A stretch of 64,000 nucleotides of DNA from Phialocephala subalpina. Lineage: Eukaryota; Ascomycota; Leotiomycetes; Helotiales; Mollisiaceae. The stretch spans positions 918,803-982,802 of the forward strand of contig FJOG01000014.1 in the NCBI GenBank assembly GCA_900073065.1. Reading direction: 5' to 3'. Position 1 is the stretch's first letter. Every line of letters starts with the position of its first letter. Positions 47,006 to 56,790 of this stretch are shown here, piece by piece. The notes beneath the pieces were generated by a model, which was given only the letters and a program-made list of their open reading frames with translations, was not told where the DNA came from and ran no database searches. The position numbers were made by a program, and so were the translations under genes.

Positions 47006-48971
47006 TCAAATCTTAGCAGCAACCTTTGCTCTTATCGCATTCACTACTTCATCTGCTGCCCTCTCTCCAGATCGTACAGCACCTTCCATATATCCTCTCC
47101 AAATATTGGAAGTTTCGGTGCCGGCAAAGTGCAAAGCACTAACCGACGATTTAAGAGCAGGAGCAAGATCCAAAATACCATTCGGTCTAGGAGGAAGAGC
47201 CGGGCAAGGACACCCTTGACTCCACTCGTCCGCGCTCCAGTCATGGTAGAATATCTCAGCTGGATTTTTTGCAATCTCCGTGACAGCCTCCAACGTCGAA
47301 GGGTCGGTGCTCTTCACTGCACATGCTGGACCGAACATCTTCGCTATCTGTTCGACGACGCTGGTCTTCCTCGCCTCTTTGCTTAGCTTGATCCATCGTT
47401 TCCCTGGTTCTGCGGATACAAAACAAGTCAATGAGTATTGACCGTCTGGATCGACGCTGGTATCTCTGCAAACAGAAATCGGACCTGCCGATGATTGTGC
47501 GAAGCCGCAAAGGCCGTATTCTCTCCACCAAGAAGTGGGGTAGACCAGAATTACTTTGAGAGTGTGGCCGAAATTGACACGCTCGCTGAGAAGTTGCTTT
47601 TCCTCTGGAAGAGGTGGTTCGAAAGCGATCCATTTGTAGGATGGCGATGGGACTGATATGATTGCTCGCTTGCATTGAATCTCAAGTCCATTGTCGGCCT
47701 CGACAAGGACACCGCTTCCAGTTTGTGTTATTTTCTTGACTGGCGTACTCAATCTGACTGCACCAGACTTCAGTTCCGCTGCAAGATGCTTGGAAAAGGA
47801 TTGTGTTCCTATTGGTGAAGTTAGCTTTGAATCGGAGTCGCAGAACGGAATCATACGCACCATTTCGCATCCTCAAATACTGTCCTCCATGTTTCTTCTC
47901 TCCACGCGTTACAAGCAGTCCACCAGCAGATCTCACATACCACAGATAATAAAGAGCGCTCAAATCCGAAGCCTCGAGTCCAAACATCACCCTGCACCAA
48001 ATAGCAACAGCAGCTTGTGCTGCCTTTCCAAACCCTTCTCTAACCACAAATTCCTCTACCGTCTCGCTGTCATACTGGGCGACCCTCACTGCATCACCGT
48101 TGGCAGGACTTTCAATGTCGAGTTCAAGTGACAATTTGTCCAGTAAGTCTCTGATAGCCGCGACTTCCTCTTTTCCTCCATCTGGAAACTGCGAGGTATC
48201 AGTATCAGGGAATTTGTTTGAAAGAATGATGCTTACTGGGGGCGTATCACCATTCGAAAATCTTCGCGCGGTATTTTCCTCGTAGAGGATGCAGTCTCCG
48301 ACCGTATTCTGCACCACCGTCTCTAAACCATATTTCTGTGCCATGCCCCACATCCTGCTCTGATTCGAATCATTAATCCAAGCTGCCCCAACATCGACTT
48401 TACTTCTGCCGTCTGTATTCTTACTCCAAGTCTTACCACCGACTCTGTCGCGAGCTTCGAGCACCAGTACAGAAAGTCCAGCAGCTTGAACATTTCGAGC
48501 AGCTTCAAGCCCACTCAACCCTGCACCAACAACAACGACATCTACACTCTTCTTCAAGTCTTGAACTTGAGCAGGCAATGAAGATGCTACCGCCACGGCC
48601 TCAATCTCAAACTTGTACTCTGGTTTCGCCAGAGCTGGAACAGGTGCAAGAGTGGTGCATGGTCGATGCCCACTCAGCCACTTCACCAAGTGGTTGTAAT
48701 GAGGTTGTGACTTCAGTGTTGGGTCGTAGTCTACGATATAGTATCGGAGATGGACAATGTCTTCGATTTTTGCTCCGGCGATTTGGAGACACTTCCGAAG
48801 ACATTCTAAAGCGAGTGGGATTTGATCTTCGTATTCAATTGGGATGTAGCCGTTGCCGTCTACTCCTACTTGGCCGGCTGTGTAGACCATGCCGTTGGCT
48901 CGAACGACCTGCGACATCAATGGTGCTCCATTGAATAGTCCTGCTGGATCGAATTTCTGGATGCCCGACAT
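47006..48971 (-). CDS. RidA-flavin amine oxidase fusion protein
   Basis: Exons 47861-48971 and 47006-47808 (52-bp intron) give 637 residues. Residues 1-130 form a RidA/YjgF domain (MVYTAGQVGVDGNG, then RPCTTLAPVPAL and FEIEAVAVA, keeping the arginine and glutamate of the deaminase pocket). From about residue 143 a flavin amine oxidase begins: FAD fold VVVVGAGLSGLEAARNV, then VLEARDRVGGKTW, and the C-terminal FAD block FAGTETSNIWRGYMEGAV. The segment EWSQGC aligns with the WSGGC of monoamine oxidases, where the cysteine binds FAD covalently. Amine oxidation yields imines and RidA hydrolyses reactive imines/enamines, so the fusion makes chemical sense (inference). It is divergent from the FMN dehydrogenase gene. 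Confidence 0.92.
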
Positions 48972-49579
48972 GATGGAATTCCGAGATTTGAACGAATCTG
49001 ATTTGATTGAGTTGAGAGGTCACAGTCTCGAGTAAATTTCTAGTTCTTCGAACCCCGAGAAACGATCAAGTTGTCATACACTGGTGTGAGCTTCTCCACT
49101 AACGCCCTTCCACGAGTTCCTGCATCAACTTCGACCCCGCATCATGCACCATAGTATCACTCATTCCAATTGAGTATACAAATCATCTCAAAAAGTTTGA
49201 ATCCAACACCTCTGATGTTCTCAAGCAAGAAAGGGCCTAAAACAGGAAGGTTTCCGCGATCAACTCACCATCCCACTTTTGCACTTGTTTAGCTTATCAC
49301 CAACCATAATTGGTAGAACCCCACCATTGGCTATTCACAGAGCTATCGAGCATCAGGGACCCATTGCATGTGCAGTGTAACGCCCTTAAGAGCTGTTAAG
49401 GGCGCTTTATCTTACATGAATCGAGTTCGCCAGAAGATAAGCCGAGAGGATCAACATTCTTAAGTGGCTTCTTAGTTACACACAACACAGCATCGAGAAT
49501 ATTATTCTCTCAGTATTCCTTATCAATCTTGATCTCACACTTAATCTTTCTCCAGTACCTGTGCATCTCTCAATTCAAG
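48972..49579. promoter_or_regulatory. bidirectional promoter between amine oxidase and FMN dehydrogenase genes
   Basis: About 610 bp between divergent start codons. It contains a perfect inverted repeat with 9-bp arms at 49381-49404 (listed separately) and an AT-rich stretch near 49499-49507. No coding signal. Confidence 0.55.
49381..49404. promoter_or_regulatory. perfect inverted repeat, 9-bp arms
   Basis: The arms are CGCCCTTAA and TTAAGGGCG with a 6-base spacer (gagctg), 176 bp upstream of the FMN dehydrogenase start and 410 bp upstream of the amine oxidase start. It could be a binding site for a dimeric regulator or simply a hairpin; no known factor is assigned. Confidence 0.5.
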
Positions 49580-51066
49580 ATGGCGAACCGTACTGCTCCC
49601 TTGGACAAGACTATCTTCACTATCAAGGACTTGAAAGATGCAGCCTCCAAGAAGCTTCCCAAGATGTACGCTGGTACGTAACAAGTCACCCAAGACATGA
49701 CCAATGCCATCCTTACTCACCATCCCAGAATATTTCAACGAAGGAGCAATGGATCTCATAACGTGACTTCCCCTTTCTTTCCCCTCGCCCATCCTCGCCC
49801 ACCTCCTCGCCCTCCTCCTAACACCCCTCCCAGCCTCCACGACAACGAGGAAGCCTACAACCGCTACAAAATCCGGCCCCGAATCTTAATCAACGTCTCC
49901 AACATCGACACCTCAACCACAATCTTCGGAACCGAAGTATCCTTTCCCCTCGGTTTCGCTCCGGCAGCAATGCATCGACTTGCTCATGCCGATGGAGAAG
50001 TCGCTACCTCTCGAGCGGCAGCGAAGAATGGCATTGCGATGGGACTGAGTGCTTGGAGTACGAGTACGATGGAGGATGTGGTTAAGGAGGGATTGGGAAA
50101 TCCTTATGCGTTTCAGGTTACGCTTTTGAAGGATAGGGGGATTGCAATTAAGATGTTAAAGAGGGCAGAGAGTATGTTTATTTTCCTCTCCCACTTCCTC
50201 CTTCATAGCTCCAATCTACTATGTAAGGCTTGAGAAGGAAGCCAAGAGCTGATATATCCCAGAAAACGGATACAAAGCAATCCTCCTAACCGTGGACGGC
50301 GTCGTGTTAGGTCGCCGCCTCAATGAATTCCGCAACTCTTTCACCCTCCCGGAAGGAATCACCTTCCCGAACATCGAGTCAGACAGTGATCCCAGTGCGC
50401 TTGCCGGAGCGAACGACAGCTTAGATTATGGTTTGAAGTCTTCTTTTCTAGATGCCAAATTGTTCACTGAGCTGATGGAGAGTAAAGATGCTAATGTAGA
50501 TTGGGCCGAGGTGATCCCGTGGTTGAAGAAGAATACTAAGTTGCCGATTTGGGTTAAGGGCTGTGAGTTATGAGATAAGAGTGGAATCTGAAGTTGTGCT
50601 GATTGGAGGTAGTGTACACGGCGGAAGATGTTTCGCTTGCGATTCAGTATGGTCTCGATGGTGTGATTATTTCGAACCATGGTGGGAGGCAACTAGACAC
50701 TGCACCAGCAACACTTGATGCGCTGAGAGAATGTGCGCCCGTTGCTGCTGGCAAGATTCCGATTGCCATTGATGGAGGAATTAGACGAGGAACAGACATC
50801 TTTAAAGCTATTGCTCTTGGAGCTTGCTTCTGCTTTGTTGGACGCGTGCCTATTTGGGGTTTGGCTGTAAGTGTTTTTCCCTGGCTTGGAAGGAAACTGC
50901 TGATTTGAGCCAGTACAATGGCGAAGCAGGTGTGGACTTGGCAATTAAGCTGTTGAAGAACGAATTCAAAACAACGATGGCACTTGCTGGATGCAAGACT
51001 GTGAAGGAAATTTCTAAAGCTCATTTGTCAATTCTTAGACCAGATGGAGTTCTGGCAAAGCTGTGA
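49580..51066 (+). CDS. FMN-dependent 2-hydroxyacid dehydrogenase/oxidase
   Basis: Exons 49580-49673, 49729-49762, 49834-50171, 50263-50562, 50613-50866 and 50914-51066 give 390 residues, all phases consistent. Landmarks of the lactate oxidase/glycolate oxidase/flavocytochrome b2 family: EYFNEGAMD, YKIRPRIL, FPLGFAPAAMHRLAH, LSAWSTSTMED, WVKGLYTAEDV and the active site SNHGGRQLD with catalytic histidine and arginine, then AIDGGIRRGTDIFKAIALGA. There is no heme-binding b5 domain and no presequence, so it is more like a cytosolic or peroxisomal oxidase than cytochrome b2; the last residues (VLAKL) resemble a type 1 peroxisomal signal (AKL). The substrate is unknown. Exon 3 shifts from 25 C/6 G (49861-49920) to 4 C/27 G (50041-50100). 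Confidence 0.93.
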
Positions 51067-51242
51067 AGCTATAGACTTGTTCTAGATATTTAGAAGCCGT
51101 CGGTCATAGAGTCTTGCCATTGTCCCAGGCTTTGCGGGTCATTGAAAACCGTCGATCATAATGCAACGCCGTGAAATGCTCCCATTCAGATTTGCCATTG
51201 TGCCTGCCCTCGTGGGACATTAAATGGGCGTCGAGACGCTGC

Positions 51243-52598
51243 TTAAGTGTCCGCCGGAGGGGTAAGAACTGACTCGGAGCTCGGCAGGCTAACAAGACCC
51301 AGTAACTCCTTCCTCTTTTGTTGCAAGGCTCTTAAAATCTCATAGACGACTTTCAGGAACGGGACAGGAACTCCAAGTCTATGTGCCTCTCGCAATGGCT
51401 CACCCACGACATTCTCGAACTCGATGAGGTTGCCCTAGATCGAGTCAGTATGCTGGAAACGGGTTTGGAAAGCAGTGCTTCAAATGTACCAGCCTTCCCG
51501 AGACATTTAAAACACCACCAGAATGGGTAGAAACTTACCTTCTCGATATCCTGCTGCATACTCGGTCTGAAGAACGTATGTATAGGTTGACTGTTGATGA
51601 CGTCTTCGACAATTCCTTTGGGCAGTTCATGGCCAGCTGCCTTTGCAATGGCCACGATTTCCAACATCAATGGACGAACCAAATTGTCGATTGGGAATTC
51701 GTACAATCTCAAGCGGCCAGTGTCCATGCCGGTGATTGCGCAGACAGAGTTGTAGCAAGCGTTGTAGACGAGCTTTCTCCACCTGTGCATCAAACTTAGC
51801 TCTTGCATTCGAAGATTACATTGTCCCAGGAGTAGTAGTACATTCAAATCAAGCAATCTAACATACCTGACAAACCCGACGTCCTGGTTATAGAAGCACT
51901 CAACCTTTCCCGAGGCCCGATACAACTCTACGAATCTCTTCGCAGCCAAAGTGCTCCTCTCTAGTGGGACATTCGAATTCTCGAATTCGCCGACAATGAG
52001 CTTGTCCGGGCTATCATGAATAACGTGGCCGGGCTGAGTTTCGGTAGCCGCGATGAAGGACACACCCGACACAATGGGATTATTGGAGAACTTGGCGATG
52101 AGGGGTTTCTCGATGTTGAGTCCATTCTGGACAAGAACGATGGCGGTATAATTGTCCGTCACGGCTGGGGCGATGAGCCTACCACCTCAGAGTCAGTTTC
52201 CATAATGTCCCAGGGGAGAAGGGACATTTACTCTGCGACGGTGGGATGAATATCGGCGATATTCTTGGTAGTGACAACTATGAACTCGAACGGCACCAAA
52301 TCCTCGGCTTTTGGAATTGAGTTGACCACTGTGTACGTCAGTTACAATGTTCGTGGTATACATAATGTCCTTCGCGATCAGGGACTTTCAGAGCGGACTT
52401 ACGCGTAGTGGGCTTCCACCCCTCGACGAACCCATGCTGGACGGACTTTATGGTGAACCCATTGTCCTTGACAGCTGAGTAGTTTGATCTTAGTACCGCT
52501 GTGACTTCCGCTCCGCCGCCGACTTCAAGATTGTATGAGAGGCATGTGCCCACTCCGCCGCCTCCGATGAGTAGTATCCGAGCCTTGGCGGAAGACAT
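51243..52598 (-). CDS. ketopantoate reductase-like (ApbA/PanE) NADPH oxidoreductase
   Basis: Exons 52403-52598, 52232-52328, 51867-52178, 51539-51782 and 51243-51434 give 346 residues. The N-terminal Rossmann motif ILLIGGGGVGTCLSYNLE, the central FIVVTTKN and LVQNGLNIEKPL, and the C-terminal ApbA_C helices with RKLVYNACYNSVCAITG and HRLGVPVPFLKVVYEIL identify the 2-dehydropantoate 2-reductase family. Filamentous fungi have several such paralogs and this one need not act in pantothenate synthesis. The frame stays open upstream to an ATG at 52769; that extension (MVSTRRFATSSSVNHW and onward) is rich in Arg and Ser like a mitochondrial presequence, so a longer organellar form is possible. It converges with the FMN dehydrogenase gene. 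Confidence 0.9.
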
Positions 52599-53451
52599 AT
52601 CGACGTAGTTGAATGTCCCACGCTGCTCGGGAGATTGAGAAGTTGTGGATCGAAACCCGAATCGAGGGACCGTGAGTCGAAGTTGCCTCCTCTGAGTGTG
52701 AATGCGTGAAGTCAAATGACTCCAATGGTTGACTGAAGAGGAAGTTGCGAATCTGCGTGTCGAAACCAAGTTGCGTTGACCTCAACCAAGTCAGCACGTC
52801 ACTGCTCCTTCCACAAAATGAGAGATGAGGGCGACCGAGAGACGCACTCGACTGATGTTAATACTTTGAGAAGGAGCCTTGTGGACTAGCGTCGCTTGGT
52901 TGGAGTATAACCCCCCGAAATCGCTCCTTCACTCTTTCATGATATTTCTGAGTTGGGCGTCGAAGTATTCCCGAGATACATAGGTAGGTAGGTAACTTCG
53001 TCAGAACATCTCGAGCCTTCAATGTCATCTGCCATTCACCCATATGCTCAGGGACATTTATCTTCTCCAGTTCGTCGAGATGAATCGAAGCTTGCAGGAC
53101 AGCTTGAAGCTTCAATCCGTCCTGCAATGAATCACTACAAGACATCCGATCAACATCGCGTCGAACTCACATGATAGAGACCTATTATAATGATCTCATG
53201 CTAATTCATTAGGTCTTCCGTGTCTGAAATCTTTGAACTTGATCATCGAGGTGAATCACGTGACACATCGGCGTTTTCTTCCTGGATTGATCCGCACTAT
53301 TTTATTGTAAGCCTCGATTGGCACCTATGGGCACTGGAAATACCATATTGTTTGCATAGATCGTAATCTAGATTTTGAAAAAAAACTTTTTGATTCACAA
53401 TTCTCCAGCATTTGGTGGCACGTGTTGGCATTTCTTAGGACCTCAGCAGCA
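52599..53451. other. intergenic, divergent promoter region
   Basis: About 850 bp. It may include a 57-codon N-terminal extension of the reductase (to 52769). A (GGTA)n micro-repeat lies at 52981-52994 and a TCACGTGA box at 53256-53263. No other gene supported. Confidence 0.45.
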
Positions 53452-54916
53452 ATGAAAATGCCTGCTTCAAGACCACAGCGTTCCGATGTACCCAATGTTC
53501 GTCTCAAGAAGAAACGCGTGCATGCTCAGAATGGTACAATACACAAAGAAATGTTCGTGAGTTGATAGCAAATGCGGATGATTCAGAACTCCAAGAAAGC
53601 CTTTGTCTACAATCGAGGACATATAGCATCAAAGAACACGCATCAACACCCACAATTCAAGGTCCAATTTTCGGTGCAAGTTTATCATCTCTAGTGATAG
53701 ACCTAACCCTTCCTTTGCAGATGACGATGAGTTTTGCCGACTTCCCTCGGGCGCCTTTGAAAGGTGATGCAGGGTAAGTCCCAGCTTCTTCTCTGTATTA
53801 TCTCTCGGGTCTGCACCTACGGAGAAGCCTCCGAGATCTCCCTATCTTATTCCCCGAATACATGCATCTCTGTCCTCTGCCCTTATAGTGTATGAGTGTG
53901 GTACTAACGTCCACCCCTTCACACAGACAACTCATCCACCGCTCCCCTTGCGGCCGATTCGAGATCCGCCGCGCCTTCTTAATTGATTTTCCAGCAGAAG
54001 CAATGGTGAACGCAACCGATCAGGAAATGGTCCTAAACACAACTACCACCCCAGGCGCAGAGTTCCAGATCAAGTACGCCGCCGGCCCCCGCTTGAAAGA
54101 TCACCTCTTCAACAAGTTCTCCTCTCCTAGGTTGCCAGAAGGCGAAGCCCTCACCACTCCAAGTTTCAACATGTCCAATTGCACGTTTTTGATTCATACC
54201 AACGCGCCGAACTACCGAACTCGCACCAGGGAAAATATCCTCTTAATCCGGCAACAACTAGCAGACTGTTACCGTCGCTGTCTCGAAGAAGCCTGTTTCC
54301 ATAAAGTATCAAGTATAGCTTTCCCCGCTCTCGGGACAGGGAAAACAGTAGGATGGCCGAGGGCAGTAGCGTCTAGGATAGGCATCGATACGTGTAGAAG
54401 GTGGTTTGCGCATCCGGTGTTCGGACAAAAAAGAAGGGAGAGGACTCCTGGGCCAGTGAACTTCTTGTGTGATCCGGTGGGGCCGTATAGTCATCAGGAG
54501 GATAGGTGGTTGGTTGCTTTTAAGTGAGTTGCCTGATTTTGGTTGTGATGTGATTTGGGGGTGGGAGCAGAGGGCTGATGTATAACAGTGAGTTCTTTCC
54601 CGGAAGTGAGCTGCCGAAGCCACTACCCAGAGAGGAGGCACAAAAGGTAGTGCCAAGCCCGAGTTTAGCCAGGGGAAGGCGGGATAGAGGTACTGCTTCT
54701 GATAGAGGGAGAGGGAGACGAGTAGCTGTTACGCCTATGTTCAGGCGCGAAGATGCCAATTTAGGTTTCAGTGCTGGTCCAAGTACAGCTCCACGACCAA
54801 GGTCGAGAATCGGTAAGAGAGAACTGAAATATTTAGAAGGTAACGAGACAGATCAATCGGAAAGGCCGAAGAAACGCGCAAGAAGGCTACCTAGGCGGTA
54901 TGGTCAAGACGAGTAA
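53452..54916 (+). CDS. macrodomain (ADP-ribose-binding) protein
   Basis: My preferred exons are 53452-53556, 53721-53773, 53927-54523 and 54589-54916 (360 residues). The macrodomain is clear: EAMVNATDQEM near its start, ending in FPALGTGKTVGWPRAVASRI, the glycine-rich phosphate loop. Such domains bind or hydrolyse ADP-ribose on proteins. The C-terminal 110 residues are disordered and Arg/Gly-rich (RGRRDRGTASDRGRGRR) and end in a basic KKRARRLPRRY patch, suggesting nuclear localisation. The 5' end is uncertain: exons 1-2 are placed by strong donors (GTGAGT, GTAAGT), but another phase-consistent choice (donor 53534, then donor 53764) would change about 40 residues, and the protein may start at the ATG of exon 2. 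Confidence 0.8.
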
Positions 54917-55155
54917 CGAATCCAATAGCGCGTTCCAAATGAGCCTAACTGAAGCTCTACAAGATAGATTAAAACAGTATGAAATACAACGAATTCGAAT
55001 TTACAGGCAGCAAATACGATGAAAAGTGCCGCTTGGCGGGGGCATGGGCTGTGGGGAGTGAGGTCACGCTCCCCCGACGGCAACAGATACCTAGGTGCTC
55101 AAGAGATCGCTTTGTTACTGGTTCAAGTATAATTAGCTATCAGGTATCAAATTTC

Positions 55156-56319
55156 TCACAACAGGACCTTCGTAGCCACACTCAGTAGCCAAGCGGCATC
55201 TTGCCAACCACCTGCTTCATCATCCCTAAGCGGCGGTGGCACGTCGCCTGGCAAAGAATCCGTGACTCCATCCAGAGTCTTCCTAGATGGTCTTGACGAG
55301 ATCTCTGAATCCTCGGCTTTCTCATCTGTGACCTCGGTGTCCTCTTCACCATCTTCATCCACAGCGAAAAGACTCCAGCCAAGCATTTTCTCAACCCAGC
55401 CTCCAAGACCAATATTGCCGGCTCGTGCTAGCTTCTTGATCATAGCTTCGTCATTCTTCTCCTGATCCTCTTCATCTTGTAGTGCCTCCTCATCGACATC
55501 CACAAAATCAGGCTCCGCGATATATTCCTCGCGGGCAAAGTCTCGCTGATCGAAGTAGCTATCCCGTTCCCGTTCCCCAGATATTGGTGTGAACAATTGT
55601 GCTCGACTTCCCCTACGACTGTTTCCTCTGCTTCCAAAGCGACTTACAGGTCTGCTTCCATTTCCAGTCGCAGGCCCAAAGCTCAAGCTCCGTCTTGTTG
55701 TGAGGGGTGAGAATTCATCGTCGGCATCGAAACTGCCTCCCACAGCACTGCCTCTCCTACTTGCTCGTCTGCTATTTTGTTCCCTTTCTCTCGCAAGCTC
55801 TCGCTCCAACTCTTCTTCATCCTCGTCCCTTTGCCCTGTCAGACTTGTAGAGCTAGTTCTCGATACTAGCCATGATTGACCTTTCGACTCCCTCGTAGAC
55901 GACGAAATCGCAGCACCAGCTCGCAGAAGCCAATCCGAATCACTTCTGTCTTTCGCAGATAGCGTATAATCATCCCTTGTGACCCCTTTCCTCAGCTTCG
56001 TACCACCCGGTGTAGTCGCTCCAGACCGAGGCTGTTTTCGGGCAGCGAGGAGGTGTGTGCTTGATTTTGATTTCGGTATTGAAAGGTCTAAAGGTTTGCG
56101 GATCGATACGCGAGACGAGGATCGAGAGAGAATTGATGGTGTGGTTGGTGCTGAGCGACCTTCGATGTAGGATACATGGTAGGCAGATTCTGGGAGGGCG
56201 TCTGGGTCGGAGAGGGGAAGTCGAGTCGTCAATGGTGCAAGGGTTAAGTGATTGAGGTTGGTATGTGAGCGGCTGTTGTGCCTTGAATGGGGAGAGTGTT
56301 GATTGTATGCGACGTCCAT
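55156..56319 (-). CDS. DUF3984-family protein
   Basis: A single exon of 387 residues. The block LPLSDPDALPESAYHVSYIEGRSAPTTPS (read in two parts around residues 34-62), followed by Ser/Arg-rich sequence, is what I recall for the fungal DUF3984 family; the function is unknown. The protein is largely disordered with a charged stretch (DEDEEELERELARERE) and a short conserved C-terminal helix region (KLARAGNIGLGGWVEKMLGW) followed by an acidic patch and WQDAAWLLSVATKVLL. It is divergent from ELP1, with 471 bp between starts. Confidence 0.8.
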   Translation of the reverse strand: MDVAYNQHSPHSRHNSRSHTNLNHLTLAPLTTRLPLSDPDALPESAYHVSYIEGRSAPTTPSILSRSSSRVSIRKPLDLSIPKSKSSTHLLAARKQPRSGATTPGGTKLRKGVTRDDYTLSAKDRSDSDWLLRAGAAISSSTRESKGQSWLVSRTSSTSLTGQRDEDEEELERELAREREQNSRRASRRGSAVGGSFDADDEFSPLTTRRSLSFGPATGNGSRPVSRFGSRGNSRRGSRAQLFTPISGERERDSYFDQRDFAREEYIAEPDFVDVDEEALQDEEDQEKNDEAMIKKLARAGNIGLGGWVEKMLGWSLFAVDEDGEEDTEVTDEKAEDSEISSRPSRKTLDGVTDSLPGDVPPPLRDDEAGGWQDAAWLLSVATKVLL

Positions 56320-56790
56320 TACATATGCCGAGCTAAGAATGTCTGTTGTGCGAGAAGAGGGGTTTTGTAGCGGAGGTTGTGAGTTTTACTTGAGGAGCGT
56401 GATAATCTGGGGAAGTGGGCTCGCGACGTCGAGAAAAAGCGGCACTCCAACGTCCCAAGCCGGAGGAACATTAGAAGCTGTGGAAAGTTTCTAAATTAAA
56501 GTCAGGTCTTTATTGTGTGGCAAGTAAAGTTTTACCTCTTCGGAAACCCTTATAGAGCTTAACTGCAAAGTACCTTAGGTTCTGGGACATTACATTGCTC
56601 CTATTTCTAGCTCTCAAGAACTCCGTGTGCCGCTTTTGACTCGACATCGCGAGGTGGGCCAGCGAATCTCATCAAAAATTTACTCGTTAGGCGAACCATA
56701 TTGCAAGGGTCCGATTTTTGATATCAACCCCAGCTCGAGCCCAGGAAAGATGATCTTGAGGAATCGAGCAATCTCAAAGAGACTGTGAAA
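56320..56790. promoter_or_regulatory. bidirectional promoter region, DUF3984 gene and ELP1
   Basis: 471 bp between divergent start codons. No specific motif stands out. A small frame at 56303-56494 overlaps the DUF3984 start and is not considered real. Confidence 0.45.

Noticed and set aside
19206..52598. Secondary-metabolite gene cluster (monooxygenase, SDR, amine oxidase, FMN enzyme, reductase)
   Set aside because: No polyketide synthase, NRPS, terpene synthase, prenyltransferase or RiPP precursor is present, and core housekeeping genes are interspersed.
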